Shown here: one piece after another, positions 29,932 through 42,427 of the stretch
Layout: every line of letters begins with the position of its first letter
Position numbering within the stretch: position 1 is the first letter of the stretch
From: Oidiodendron maius Zn
Lineage: Eukaryota; Ascomycota; Leotiomycetes; Myxotrichaceae
Assembly (NCBI GenBank): GCA_000827325.1
Contig: KN832875.1
Span: 1,922,001-1,986,000 of the forward strand
Direction: 5' to 3'
DNA: 64,000 bases
Made by a program: the position numbers and the translations under genes
The notes under the pieces: generated by a model
Seen by the model: the letters and a program-made list of their open reading frames with translations, nothing else
Told to the model about the DNA's origin: nothing
Databases searched by the model: none

Positions 29932-31876
29932 ATGATTGCGGAAACGCCTTCTGAAGCAAATAATGTCGACGACCATGACACGCTTAAATACTCCCTCTTG
30001 GGCCCATCGTTGACTAAATCAGGCCAGGATAATGTTGACCAGCAGAAGGTTAGGAGAAGAATAGTGCCTGCAGGGCCATTTGTTAATACGCTGCTAGGTC
30101 TCGGAAATCATCTACAATGCGTCCCTTGGATCGAAGTACTTCAATAACGAAGAAGCTCGTGATCGGAATCTGACGCAGAAGATCGAACGAATCTTGGCAA
30201 AGAAGAGACAGCTAGAGAAGCTAGATTTGACCCACGATCTCAAAAAGGCTGATGCCTGTTTTGCCGAACTAGAATTGTCCAGAGACCTAACCCAAACGAT
30301 AGTACATATCGATTGCGATGCCTTCTTTGCGGCTGTAGAAGAGCTTGACCGTCCCGAACTGAAACATGTGCCATTCGCTGTTGGAGGCGGCCGCGGAGGT
30401 GGCGTCCTCACGACGTGCAACTATGTCGCAAGAAAGTTTGGTTGTCGGAGTGGGATGGCTGGGTTTGTTGCCATGAAGCTCTGTCCACAGTTGATATGTC
30501 TTCCATTAAATCACAGAAAGTACTCGGCAAAAGCAGAGGAAGTTAGAAAGGTGTTTATTGACTACGACATGAGGTATGAGAGCGCTAGCATAGATGAAGC
30601 ATACCTCAATATTACCGAGTATTGTCAGGAGCATGATATGGACCCAGAAGAAGCTGTCCAGCAGCTGAGGCGAGAGGTTTTTGAGAAGACTAAGATCACA
30701 GTCTCCGCAGGGATCGCAGCTAACACGAAGTTGGCAAAGATTTGCTCTAACAAGAATAAACCCAATGGCCAGTTTCGGCTCCCGGCTGATAGGACTAGCA
30801 TCATGACATTCATGCGAGATCTCCCAACTCGAAAAGTCAACGGCATTGGTCGGGTCTTTGAGAGAGAACTTGACGCAGTGGGAGTTAAGGCTTGCGGGGA
30901 TATATATGACCACAGACAATACCTATCAAAGTTGTTCGGCGAAAAGGCATTCTACTTTCTCGCTCAATGCTATCTTGGTATTGGGCGCACGAAGGTCCAG
31001 CCCGTGGAGGACTACGAGCGGAAAAGCGTCGGGACAGAGAGTACCTTCCGCGAGATGAAAGATCCCACTGTATTCCGCAATAAACTGCGATCAACAGCAG
31101 AAGAGCTACAAAGAGATTTAGAAAAAGCAGAAGTGAAAGGCCGGACACTCTGTCTAAAAATCAAGCTACACACCTTCGAAGTCTTCACGCGCCAAGTCGT
31201 CACTCCAAAGACAGTATACCTCGCGGACGATCTGTACAATTATTCTCTCCCCATGCTCTCCAAACTTGAGCAAGAGATCCCAGACATGAAGCTCCGCCTC
31301 ATGGGTCTGCGATGTACACACCTCGTATCCACAAAGAAGCCAGATACCCTCTCCTTCTTTGGATTGAGGAGAAAACCTCCCGCCTCCACAGACTCATCGG
31401 ACGCGAGGAGAACTATGAAACGCAAATCCTCCACCCTGGATGACGAGGGCGAGGAGGAGGAATGGGAGACTCTGCCCGACGAACTCATCTTTGAAGATGC
31501 GGAGCGCCAAGAGCGCGAAGATGAAGTCCATGAGTTGGAGAGTCTGAGCCAGAAGATTGAGGAGCAGCAACAGCATGCTGATAGAACTACTTCAGAGGGA
31601 AATGATGATGTCGATAAAGTGGATTGGTGGGATTGCCCCATCTGCTCCCGCCCCCAATCTCCTGACGAGCGGTCCTTCAACGCACACATCGACCTGTGTC
31701 TCTCTCGGCAGACAATCAGGGACGTTGTACAGGAGACGTCCAATATAGTGCCTGCGATTAATGATCCTGCTCCCCCGCCTTTGAAGAAGTCGAGGCACGA
31801 GCGTGATCGTGGGAAGGATAAGGGGGGGAACGGCAGCGCCGGGGATCCGAGGCAGAGAAGGTTGTTCTTTGGCTGA
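29932..31876 (+). CDS. DinB/kappa-type Y-family translesion DNA polymerase
   Basis: Two exons, 29932-30048 and 30098-31876, giving 631 residues. Catalytic carboxylates are visible in HIDCDAFFAAVEE (D111, D113) and YESASIDEAYLNI (D206, E207). The N-terminal extension with NASLGSKYFNNEEAR is the N-clasp typical of Pol kappa rather than Pol eta. The helix-hairpin region VNGIGRVFERELDAVGV and the little finger (SVGTESTFREMKD, VKGRTLCLKIKLHTFEVFTR) follow. Near 565-595 a UBZ4-like zinc finger (WDCPICSRPQSPDERSFNAH ... C) should bind ubiquitinated PCNA. The last residues, RQRRLFFG, resemble a compact PCNA-interacting motif. The enzyme bypasses bulky minor-groove lesions in the nucleus. Confidence 0.95.
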
Positions 31877-32113
31877 GTAGGATTGGAGAATGGGATTATA
31901 TGGTTAGAATGGGATGATAATGAAGGTTCATTTGAATTGGAATGGGAGAGGAGTTTTTGGGATAACATATTAAGCGTCTGAGATGGACACATAAGGATCG
32001 CATTTGACAGAACTGAATTGAGACGGTTGGTTTTTCATTTTCTCAGCACATTACAATTCCGGCCATATCATATCCTTTCCATTTCATTTCTAACCACGTT
32101 CTCCATGCTCTCT

Positions 32114-34190
32114 TCAATTACCAAAATTCCCCGTCTGCGTCGTATAATCACTCTCCTGCTCCAAGCTCTTAATTCTCCCCAGCAAAAACTCCAACTGGCG
32201 ATACGCTGCCCCAGGAGCGTACTGCGGAATCTCATGCCCGGCCAAGTTCACCGTCACAAACGTCAGTCCACGCTCGGTGTGCGTGCGGCCCTGGAATCCT
32301 GCTCCTGCAGTATCAAGCTGCGGGACGTAGTTCGGATTGGCACCATATGCTTCCTGCTGGATTACGTCCAGGCTCTGGTGGTAAGGGACGAAGAAGTTAT
32401 CGACGTCGCTTGGCGGGGTCTGGAAACCTTGCGCGCCGTTCCAGGTCATGTTCTGGATGGTGAGAAGGGAGCCATTGGCGAAGAGAAGGAAGTCGAGCAT
32501 GCCGTGGCCGATGATGACGTTGTTGGTGCGCTCGATGACGGAGGGTAACGGGCCCAAGGCCGAGGGGACGGATTGATCGCCGTTGGGGAACAAGTTGGGA
32601 CCACCGGCACAGATGAAGTAGTTCGTAGGAGGCACGTGGATCTGGGCCTGCACGTCACTCCGGTTGAAGTAGTTGTGCGGGCCGGCCGCGAGGGAGGGGA
32701 AGCCTATCTCGTCCCAGACATAGGGGCAGTAGTCGATCAGGTGGTAAATGTTAAAACACGGGTTGACGTACAGAGCGGCTGTGATGATGGAATCGAACAC
32801 GTCGCAGTTCACTCCTTTAGGCGTACTGGGGAGCTTGAGGGGTCCTGGCGGAGGGAAAGTAGTAGTGTACTTGTTGAAGTAGTCGGTATATCCGCAGGTG
32901 TCTGCCAGTGCAGTCATACTAGCCACGAATGTGTCGTTGAGCCCAATGACTAGAGAAGAATTAGCATTTCTCAAAAAAAGTGCTCATATTTATGTAACAA
33001 ACCATTTTGGTAATGTAACAGCGCAGGAACGGCAGGAACTAATTCTTGTTAGTATGAGATCAAGGAATATTCCATTGGGCATCGTACTTTCGAGCATGGT
33101 CTCGTCAAAGTTGATGCTCGGATCGTTGATCTGAATTCCCTGGACATTGAAGTACGTCTTGTCCTTCTGATCCAGCATGCCGGATGCAATATACGGGACA
33201 TACATGCCAGCATAACTCTCGCCGGTGACTATATTGCGTGTTAATAGTCTACATACTGGACATATGAGAATCGAGGAGATATGCTCGAGTGAAGGTGCAT
33301 CATCTCGGTACATATAACCAGGATGCCACCTCTCGGAACAGGCGCATGTCGAAAATCATATTTAAATCTAAAGAAGGTAAATTGGAAGGGTTGACATACT
33401 GTAGATCTTAAATCCTTGCATGCTGAAGGTGTTGATGAAGTTCTTCCAGAAACCCATAAACTGATTAGAAACATCCGTTTCATCATTAACCTCGATGGTA
33501 CCTCTCGAGAATCCCGTGGTCACGGGCTGGTCGATGTAGACTATGTTGGTAAGGTTTGTCCAGCTTAGGATGCACAGTCAGTAGCTTTCAAGGCAATGTC
33601 CCGTTGGACAAGCAGTGAGTTCTCAGGGGGCACATACGAGTAAGGATTAGCAAATGGCTGGAACTGTCCAGGTTGCCACAAGAAGGGACCATGTTCCTGG
33701 AAAAGGCCATCCAGCGAAGAGCATCCAGGACCACCATTCAGCCCTAGAAGAGGTCAATTGAGATCTACTTTGCATTTCAACGGGGATTCGTACAGATAGT
33801 AATCTCCTTCGCCGCAGCAGGGTTGTCAGAAGGGAAGAACCAGAAGAATAGTTGGTTAATATCACTCTGATTGGCACTGATAGGTAGCAAGCCAGCATAG
33901 GACTCTCCGATGTTGAAGTCAACTTCTGGGAGGGCATTGCCATTCACCGCGAATTCTACATATCGTTGTCAGTAGGCATATACTTAGGTATGCTATATAC
34001 TCTAGGGAGGGATCATACTCTTAGTCTTAGCATTCAGAAACTTGCTCGTCAGCGCCTTCTTGGGCGCGTCCTTGGTCAAAACCGGCGCAACGACGGTCCT
34101 TTGGGTGTACTTCCCATGTGGGCTTTGCATTACCGCGAGGGCTGTGCTAGAAACGCCCAGCAGGGCGAGGAGGGGTGTCAAGACACGCAT
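32114..34190 (-). CDS. secreted serine carboxypeptidase (peptidase family S10)
   Basis: Seven exons: 34190-34019, 33955-33794, 33743-33638, 33563-33400, 33228-33088, 33038-33003 (36 nt) and 32949-32114, giving 538 residues. A signal peptide is evident ([19 protein letters not shown]). The family core is present: [34 protein letters not shown], the nucleophile in [12 protein letters not shown] (S206), Asp413 in [10 protein letters not shown] and His499 in [13 protein letters not shown]. Such enzymes remove C-terminal residues in acid conditions, in the vacuole or outside the cell. Several N-glycosylation sequons occur (NRS, NGS, NMT). It has more introns than other genes here, and intron 4 (33229-33399, 171 bp) is the longest in the window. 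Confidence 0.94.
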
Positions 34191-35997
34191 TATAGTTGCA
34201 GGTTGATATTAAGTTTTATGTAAACAACAATATCCAGCACTACTCCCTCAATTGACTTTCTCTCTCGCTCGGAAACGGAGAATTAGCAGGGCCTGGGACT
34301 AGACGGGAGACAGAGCCAGAGATGGCCGTCCGGAATAACTTTATATTCGCCTTGCTGGGCATCTGGGCCCGCAGCACCAGCTCCCAGGGGAGCTATCCAC
34401 AATGGCCCACACGAAAAGTACCGTAGAACTATCCATCACCGCCTTGGCGGTGGCCGGCCAGCGGCCTCTCACTCCTTCCAAAGGCATTTAGTACCCCGGC
34501 GAGACGAGCATGCGGGCAAACGAAGAGGCAGGTGGCCCGGAAAGACGCGGTCGAGCGAGAGCAGCGCCGGCAGAGAGGAGAGGGGAGCATATGTCTGCAA
34601 TAGTAATGTCCGCTGCCCTGGGGAAATGGAGCGTTGGTGATTGGGAGATGTGCTTTCGAGAGCACGGATGGCGAACGGTGGGCGCACTGGATCACCTCCC
34701 TAAGTGGGAAAGTGATCTTCCTCGCGATATCAAAGTGGGATTTCGACAGGAGGGGCGGGTGAAGTTGGTAGGGGCCTCTGGGTGTCTGAGCCCGTCATAA
34801 TGGCCAGGAATAGCAGGAATAGCAGCTGTGGATGTGGTGGAAAGAAGCTTAAGGGGAGTAAATCCGACTTGACGACTCGACTTGCCTGTTGTTTTGGCGC
34901 ATTTCCACAGGATGAACTCCCTCTCTGGGTTACATTCTTGCGGAACGGCATCAGCACAGAGTGGCCGGGGGATCGGCAGGGGCTAGGATAACGGGCAAGA
35001 GAGGAAGCGGGGGTTGGTAATGGCAAAACAGCGGGAACGGTACTGTAGAGGAGGTGCAGAAGGTGAGATAGGAGCGTGGTTAGATTCTCCATTTTTCGTG
35101 AGGCGGGGGTGCTGATATTGGGATGCTGCGATTGTGGACGAACCGCAGTCATCTCGCACTGTCTATGCCTACATTCTCCGTACATTGATATGCCATATTT
35201 GTTTAAAGTGCTTAGATTAACATAACTCTCTATCTCTATAGGGGCATATGTCCATCTATCTCTATATAATAAATATACTTCTTTACGTGTATATATCGAC
35301 AGCTATGTGCAGAGAGTACAGAGCGGCCATAGAAGCAACACGACTCTTACATAAGTATGCCTACCTTCCTCCATGGGCAAAATCTCCACCCATTTCTTCT
35401 CTCCTACGGACACTGCCACCCAACTATACCAAGATACGACATATTCCGCGTATATCACGCGTTTAAAAAGCAGTGGGGATACGAGCTGGTACAGCCTTGT
35501 TCGGTCGATCTAGGCAGCAGGAATGCTCTATAGCCCGCCCCAGCGCCTTTCAATACCACACACAAGAAGGAAGTATCACATTGTACCATACCAGTAGATG
35601 CAACTTATAGCCGCGTATTCGTATTATGGAGAGGGTATCTTGTCTTGCATGCCAAAGCCCGGCACGTGGAATAGCAAGCAAAAAAAACAACAAAGCCGCA
35701 ATAACCTCAAGCTCACATTCTTTATTTCTTTGCCAGCCAGCCTAGTCACAAGCACATAATATAATCCCGAATGCGACTCGATCGATTTCATTCGTCTGAC
35801 TTGTCCGTTTTGACTCCTGCTCGTGCACATCCAACTCCATCGCTAAACGTATAAGCCCACATATCACACACAAAAAGCGGTATCACTACAAAAAGGAAGT
35901 AGTAGAGACGTATTATTCCCCGAGATGGCTTGATTGCTTGCGCCGGTAGAATTGCATTTCGCTCTCTCCAGGGTGGCGCCCATGGTAAGACAGGTAA
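34191..35997. other. long intergenic region upstream of carboxypeptidase
   Basis: 1.8 kb without a supported gene. The minus frame 35185-34730 (151 codons) is low-complexity Pro/Leu text and is not called. The first part should be the carboxypeptidase promoter; the distal part near 35700-35990 may be 3' UTR of the F-box gene. Confidence 0.5.
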
Positions 35998-37860
35998 TCA
36001 GGTTATAGTGATTCCACCACAGAGCGTCATGTAGCTGCTGACTTTGATTGAATCCGGGCGCGGCTTCGCGAGCGGCGGGGGACGGAGGAGCTGGCCATCC
36101 TTAAAGAAGACCGCATCGTCTAGGCCGTCGGACTTGGTTGCGAAATTGGCGGTAGGCCGGGCTTTGTTCAGGGCTTCGACGATGGTGTCGCTCCAGATAC
36201 CTGTGCAGCGATTGTCTTTGAGCTCAAAGTAGGGGTTGAGGCTAGGGACGATGGAGTCTTTATTCAGGGATTAGTTATGATGTCTTTGCTTTCTGTAAGG
36301 ATGACGGATAAGCTTACCTAGATCAATGAATTTGATTTGCAGCAACTCCACCGCAGTCAGCTTGCCTAGCGCTCGCACCGCAGAGATAACGAGCGCTTCG
36401 AAGGCTAGTATGAACGACATGTCCGTGATACCGGATCCATTGTTCCACTGAGGGGTAGCCCTGCAGACGTTCTTGACCACGATGTCGATGCTCTTCAAAC
36501 GAGTGGTGCGAGGGTTCGACCAGCTTGCAGCAGTATCAAAAAATGTGTGGCATACCCGGCCCGTATACGCGAAGTGCTCGAGGGTCGGCATGGCCTTCGC
36601 CATACCCACGCAAAAGTGCGTTGTCAGACAAACCTTGCCCCAGAATGACGGTGAGACGGCTTCGCGCCGGAAGTCACTCTCTAGACACAGATTGAGATTT
36701 GTGAGGTGAGTAGGGAGCCTAGGTAATATCGTGCCCATGCAAAGATAGCTCTTTGACTTGCCCTTTGCATACGACCCGTGCCACTCCGTCAAGTTTGGCA
36801 GCGCCGCAGCAATATTCTGGAAGTCTTCGTTCGTCCGGATCAGATTCCACTGGCTCTTGCATACGAGCGTCGTAATCTTCTCCAGAACAGGTATGAATCT
36901 GGAATTGGGATCGCGGAATTGCCGCACCATAGGAGGTTTCTTCCTCTCTCCACCCTCCAGACTGAGCACGCAAGCCTCTGGAAGCGCATACCGGACGAAT
37001 CCAAAGACCTCTTCCAGAGTGCAGTTGTTGTTAGGTGTTTGGTAGGTAGGGCCTGCGACAGGCTCTCCTGGCTGAGGGACGGTTAAAAGCGGAGTCTGCT
37101 GGTTCGACGTCGAGAGGACTCGTAATGTTCTTGTCGCAGGTGAGCGTTGTTGGAAGACTGGGAACCAGAATTCTATATGTTTGACATAGCGGCAGAGGTG
37201 CGGGTGTCTCTCGAACCAGACCATTGCCTGATCAACGGATTCCCTAGTCGCCTTGATCTTTATGTGCCGGTAGAGCCTCTCTTGGATAAGTTGTCTCCAT
37301 TTCTCAGTGACCAATGCAAGCTCCCATACATCCCGTCTTCGCGAGTGTCTAAGTGCTGTGCTCCATCCCCGCAAGACTTTCGAGCGTCCGGCGCACGATG
37401 CCCGTGTGGTTGCAGAAGCGGACAGACGCACGCCGAACAGGTGATCGAGGATGCATTCATGAATCTCGAGTGGAAGATTGCACAACGCCGAGGTAGAAGC
37501 TGCCACCGTATAGGAACATGCGCTCGACGCATCCGTTCTCTGGTTGTTCATATATTGTCGCTGCGACACAGTCCGACGCGCCACGCCGTGCTGTCCTGAC
37601 GCCTCAACGTGTCGCATACACTGGATGTCGCCCTCTGGTATCTCCTGTTGTGGGAAGGGGGTGCTGCTAGGTCTTGCCGGGGGAATGATGTTCTCCTTGT
37701 CCTCCCCGTCTTCCATATGATCGAAGGGTGCTTGGCGGACGGCAATAGGGGTCGAAGGGCCCGGAGTTGCGGGCGTCGAGGCAGTCGTCATGATCTTGAG
37801 ATTTCGTCCAGAATCGTCGTCCCGGACCATCGTATCTATCGATATGCCGGTCATCCTCAT
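35998..37860 (-). CDS. F-box-like protein, function unknown
   Basis: Two exons, 37860-36318 and 36257-35998, giving 600 residues. A disordered N-terminus (about 1-125) contains a GEDKENIIPP motif, a KEN-like degron. An F-box-like helix pair then begins LCNLPLEIHECILDHLFG (about 127-144) and continues through WELALVTEKWRQLIQERLYR. The rest resembles the leucine-rich-like C-terminal part of fungal F-box proteins, with LPNLTEWHGSYAKGKSKSY, MPTLEHFAYTGRVCHTFFD and RTTRLKSIDIVVKNV. F-box proteins link substrates to SCF ubiquitin ligases; the substrate is unknown. The 60-bp intron is required, since reading through adds only KLIRHPYRKQRHHN and stops. Confidence 0.72.
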
Positions 37861-38813
37861 GGCTGAATTATCCTGCGTTCGCGTTCGGTGGCAAGGAATG
37901 TGGGGGAGGCGTCATGAATTGCTTTTATTAAGATGAAGGTACGTACAGGGCGTGTTGAGGGGGATCGTGTTGGAAGGGGGAAGATCGCTGAGAGGTATAA
38001 ACTCTCTCACCTTCACGTCAAGTCGCCAAGGCGTCAAGATTCACTGTTGAGAAGTGACGGGAGATGATGGGATCCTAGTGATGTTTGCGCCGTGTTTCAC
38101 CGGGTCGCAACACTGGTGCAATTGTGCGCGGGTACACCAGTGCTGAGGGGAGTCTCTGCATATAAGATCCAATGCTTCTGTCACTTGTGTGAGTTGCTCG
38201 ACTGTATCATTGACGTTGGTCGTTCCTCTTTCTTTGCCCCTGGCGCTGCCGTCGTCGTAGACGCAGATAATGAAGATGGGGCTGTGCCGGTTGCTGTTGA
38301 CTGAGGCTGAGCCCCGCGGTCCCCCGCCTCGTTCATGTTCCGCTCCGCCCCGCGCTGATAGGAGTAGTTTACCTACCTGGGTATCTCTGGTGGCCAGTCT
38401 ATGTCTCGGTTTATTGTGAGATTATTGATACAATGCCCTATCTACATATCTACTGGCCTGTTGTGGTTCCCGGCGCCATCAAATCCCCCGGTGTGACATT
38501 CGTAGCCCATTACCATTCATCGCGGGCATTTAAACAAACCAGTCCACGTAGTCAGAGTGTCACAATCATATATATGGTGGCCGGTTGCCAGGCGAGGCGG
38601 ACTCGACGCAACGGAGCTCACGACTGTAGTGCAACCGCTAGTCAACGTGTTACCGCCATGGAGACGACTATTGTGGTTCGAAGATGGTTTGAGATGCAGC
38701 AGAAAGGCGGTTGGCCGAAACCCTCTGCCACCAGAGTCGCTCATATGATCCAGCACTGTTGAAATGGCCATTCTCACATCTCTGTATGGAATGGAAAAGA
38801 AAGCATGATCTTC
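37861..38813. other. intergenic: F-box gene promoter and GPI14 3' flank
   Basis: About 950 bp. Short open frames (for example 38092-38304) show no recognisable protein features. Confidence 0.5.
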
Positions 38814-40173
38814 TCATTCCACATGAAACTGGGTTCTCCCAGCTCCTATGTCCGACACAACAATACCCAAGATCCATGCATTAGTTAGGAAAAATAGTGT
38901 ACCAGCCAAAAAGAGGCCCGGGACGAACGTGCTTTTGCCAAGGAACTCGAGTTGGAAGCCCTGTTGGAGCCACAGTGCCTGAGTTGCCACCCAAAGTAAT
39001 GCAGCTGTCAGTCCGACGTATTTCCGAGCAAGGAGCGACGAGTTCGGGAGATAAAATGGTAGGAATACCATGTACCAAAGAAAGTACTGCCTTTTATTTA
39101 GACAATTACCACGTTACGGGATATGAAATCTTACCTGGCTTGTGCAGACTTTATTGAAGGATACAAATGCAAATGTCTGGGCCAACATGGTTGACGGCAG
39201 GTCCTTCTTGGCAAGCATAAGTGGGAGTGCAAAGGCAGCGAGAAAGAGCTGCGGCAGGAATGCAATCGATTCCAGCTGGATGATAGACGTTCCGGGGGCT
39301 GAGGAGTTCAGGTAGAGCAGAGTATTGTACGGCGAGAAGTTGTGTCGATGGTCAATTCGTGTCACGTGGTGCAAGTAAGTGTGCTGTAGAAAGTCCCAAC
39401 CATAGCTGGGAGGAGATTATTAGTATAAAATAGTAGATGTTTGCTCGTTGTCTCTAAACTTACACTGAGTACATGACAGTGTTGAGCAGCATGAATGTTA
39501 ACAAACTTGCCAGGGTGATCTTAATCCGAGCGCCATTACAAAAATTCGTGGCGAGGCTGATGAGATCCGTCTTAGAGCTTGAAGCCTTTCTTAGGCCAAG
39601 ACGTTCATCGTCCAGCCACCAGATGATAGATGGGGCATATATGAAGGGATAGATTTTAAAATGTACCCCGAAACCGAGCAAAAATCCTGCAACATATATC
39701 TGCTTCTGCAGAATCGCCCACAATAGGGCAATGACCATGACCCCTAATAATCCCTCGGAACTTCCTCGAGTGCTGATGGTGGCCACCATCGGATTCAGCA
39801 GCCATATGCTGGCAAATTTCAATGCTTGTTCGGTTGACATCTTATTCGAGTCTTGAAGGACAAGAAATATCAGCCATCCAGCAACGATGTCCCCAACGGC
39901 AAACAGCACCTTGCCGAACGAGAACCAAGTGCTAGACCACGTCGTTGGCCAGAGCATCCATGCCAGGAGAGGAGTATAGCGGTATGTCTCCCGATCATAC
40001 GGCGAGCCTCCGTTTGCTGTAAACCTCGCAGCGTCCGTAAAGACATAGTAGTCAATGTCAGTGTATTTCATTGGGGAGTTGCCATCCTGCCAGAGCCCAT
40101 AGAAAAACAGGACCACCCGGAGCGCAATGGCTGCCACGAACACAAGAACGGGGCTTGAGAAGAACTTGGACAT
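38814..40173 (-). CDS. GPI14: GPI mannosyltransferase 1 (PIG-M/GPI14)
   Basis: Three exons: 40173-39464, 39405-39135 and 39086-38814, giving 417 residues, close to yeast Gpi14. The ER enzyme adds the first mannose (alpha-1,4, from dolichol-phosphate-mannose) to GlcN-PI during GPI anchor assembly. The catalytic DxD is D39-I-D41 in KYTDIDYYVFTDAARF, on the first luminal loop. SPYDRETYRYTPLLAW and LLGFGVHFKIYPFIYAPSI are family signatures. HHVTRIDHRHNFSPYN and FNKVCTSQYFLWYMVFLP mark the second half. About ten hydrophobic membrane segments are visible. It is divergent from the TRAX gene with 243 bp between starts. Confidence 0.96.
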
Positions 40174-40416
40174 GTTGATTGTAAAACAAAACGCTATTAG
40201 ATATATTTCGATGCCTCCATGTTGAGGTAAGTTAACGATGCTGGAAACTGGTGTGTTCGATGCTGATTTTATCTGAAGTCGTGTTGGCTAGAATGCGCGT
40301 GCCATTTCATCCACGCACCCTCAATTCTTACGGACGCTGTCGACGAGGAAATTCGCAAAACGGGACAGTCATATCATCGGCCAATTTCCTATCCAGATCA
40401 AACTAGAGGAGGCTAA
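40174..40416. promoter_or_regulatory. divergent promoter GPI14 / translin-like gene
   Basis: 243 bp between divergent start codons; both promoters must lie here. No specific site recognised. Confidence 0.4.
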
Positions 40417-41355
40417 ATGTCTGGGGGATTACAAGATATGCCAGGCATGAAGAGACATCATGATGGACAGCCCAAGGAAACGGACTCAAGGACGTCTCCG
40501 TTCATGCCCATGTTTGAGGTCTTCCGAAACGAATTGGACGAGCATCATGATAGGAGAGAGCGCATCATAAAAGCTTCACGGGATATTACTGCTGCCAGTA
40601 AGAAGATGTACGTTACCTTACTGTTCTGTCAAGGCAGTTCCTGAATATTGTTACTGATAAATTGACGATAGTATCTTTTCGTTGCAAAGGTACGGGATCC
40701 AACAACACCTTTTGAAAAGCAACCTCTTGCTGACCAGGACAGAGTTCGATCTCTGGGGAGTTCAATCCCCCCCAAAATTTCCGCGGAGACCCAGGATCGA
40801 GCTGCCGTGATACAGCAGCATTTCAATACTATTGCTCCGGACCTCGCAGGCATCAACGGCTGGAGGTACCAGCGCCAGGTCTCCCCCGGCATCCAAGAGT
40901 ATACCGAAGCCCTGTCTTTCGAGCATTACCTTCGCCATCAAAAATTAATCACCGTCGAGGAGGCAGCTGCTACTGTACCGTCTAATATCACGTTGACTGC
41001 AGATGACTATATTCTTGGCATCTTTGACCTAGTGGGAGAACTGATGCGATTCGCAATAACAACAATGGCTACGAGTGGCTCCCTTCCTGGATCTGAGAGC
41101 ACGGATGTTTCTACTGAAAAGAGGGATATTTTAATGGATTTGAGATCCTTGAGGATGTGTTTCCATGGATTGGATACGACATCGTGTAAGGATACGAGTC
41201 TTGGGAGGGACTCTGAGAAAAAGATGGAGGTCATGAACACTTGCGTTGAAAAGGTTGAGGCTGCAGTGTACGGCATGATTGTTCGAGGCCGGGAGAGACC
41301 TAAGGGCTGGGTGCCCGATCTTTCAGATGATCGAGGGACAGTCGGAAGCTACTGA
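40417..41355 (+). CDS. translin-associated factor X-like protein (translin family)
   Basis: Three exons: 40417-40607, an 18-nt micro-exon 40672-40689 and 40743-41355, giving 273 residues. The micro-exon restores the conserved helix: SRDITAASKK from exon 1, IIFSLQR across the micro-exon and RVRSLGSS into exon 3. Other signatures are ELDEHHDRRERIIKASRDIT, INGWRYQRQVSPGIQEYTEA, TADDYILGIFDLVGELMRFA and CVEKVEAAVYGMIVRGRERP. Translin and TRAX form octameric RNA-binding complexes (C3PO) with RNase activity in the TRAX subunit; this protein resembles TRAX more than translin. No translin partner is in the window. Intron 2 (40690-40742) has a CTGAC branch point; reading on without it gives YLFVAK-type text that breaks the conserved helix. 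Confidence 0.9.
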
Positions 41356-41703
41356 GATAGGAAGAAATGCCAATTTAAAAGTATTGTCTCGCTAGATGGG
41401 CTAGATGTCTTTGAATTCCACATGATCTGCAGTCTCGTGACGGTTCCCCCTGGATTGGATTGCTGGAGTAAGTAAGCCGAGCCCCGACACTAGTACAGAA
41501 CATCCCTGCACGCGAAAGAAGCAACGAAAGATAATCTCAGACTCGAAAAGCTGGAGAACGATGTCTTGACTTGCAAACCACATCCTTCTCTGTTGTCTAG
41601 TGGCCACACATCCACGCCCTCAAAGAGAGCTTCAGACAGCAACACTCAATCCCAATTCTCCATCACACATCTCCAAGTGGCCTTATCACTCCTCACCGCC
41701 AAG
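41356..41703. other. intergenic, promoter of SYM1 homologue
   Basis: 348 bp with nothing else recognised. Confidence 0.5.
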
Positions 41704-42427
41704 ATGCTACGATGGTACGCCTCCCACTGCTGGTTTTCTGGGATCTGAATCGCCTTTGCCGCTGTGACGAGGGCAGCTGCTGACCTCGTTCTAGGTACCA
41801 AATGAAGTTGGCTACGCGCCCCCTCCAGACACAGAGCATCACGACTGCCGTGCTCTTCGCGACGGGCGACACCTTGGCCCAACAGCTGGTTGAGAAGAAG
41901 GGCTGGAAGAACCACGAGCTCGCGCGTACTGGCCGCATGGCTCTGTACGGTGGCGGTACGTTATCCAATGTTTCTCTATTCTCTTCCCATTTTCTAGCCT
42001 ATATCCAATTTTCACTTGACTAATTCACGCGTTTACCCGCGCAGCCATCTTCGGTCCCGCTGCCACCACTTGGTTTAAGTTTCTACAGAACAAGATTGTC
42101 CTCAGGAACAAGAACGCTGAGATCGTCGCGCGTGTCGCCGCTGACCAGATGCTCTTCGCACCAACCAACTTGTGTGTCTTCCTCAGCAGCATGGCCATCA
42201 TGGAAGGCTCGAGCCCGAAGGAGAAGCTGGATAGCACGTACAAGGGCGCACTGCAGACGAACTGGATGGTCTGGCCATTCGTGCAGGTCGTCAACTTCAA
42301 GTTCGTACCGCTCCATCACAGGGTTCTCCTGGTGAACGTCATATCCATTGGCTGGAACTGTTACCTGAGCTTCCTCAACAGCCAAGGTCAGAATGTGGAG
42401 GAACAGAAGAAGGTCGTGGCTGTTTGA
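41704..42427 (+). CDS. SYM1: Mpv17/PMP22-family inner membrane protein (SYM1 homologue)
   Basis: Three exons: 41704-41714 (11 nt, MLRW), 41795-41955 and 42045-42427, giving 184 residues. Signatures include [36 protein letters not shown] and [20 protein letters not shown]. The family C-terminal block follows, with [20 protein letters not shown] and [20 protein letters not shown]. Sym1/Mpv17 proteins form a channel in the mitochondrial inner membrane and are needed for growth under stress. The 11-nt first exon is fixed by phase (TG|G TAC) and by the family start MxxWY. Four hydrophobic helices are visible. Confidence 0.95.

Noticed and set aside
34730-35185. 151-codon minus-strand frame upstream of the carboxypeptidase
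   Set aside because: Low-complexity Pro/Leu/Ser text, no conserved blocks, no splice extension; more likely promoter or UTR.
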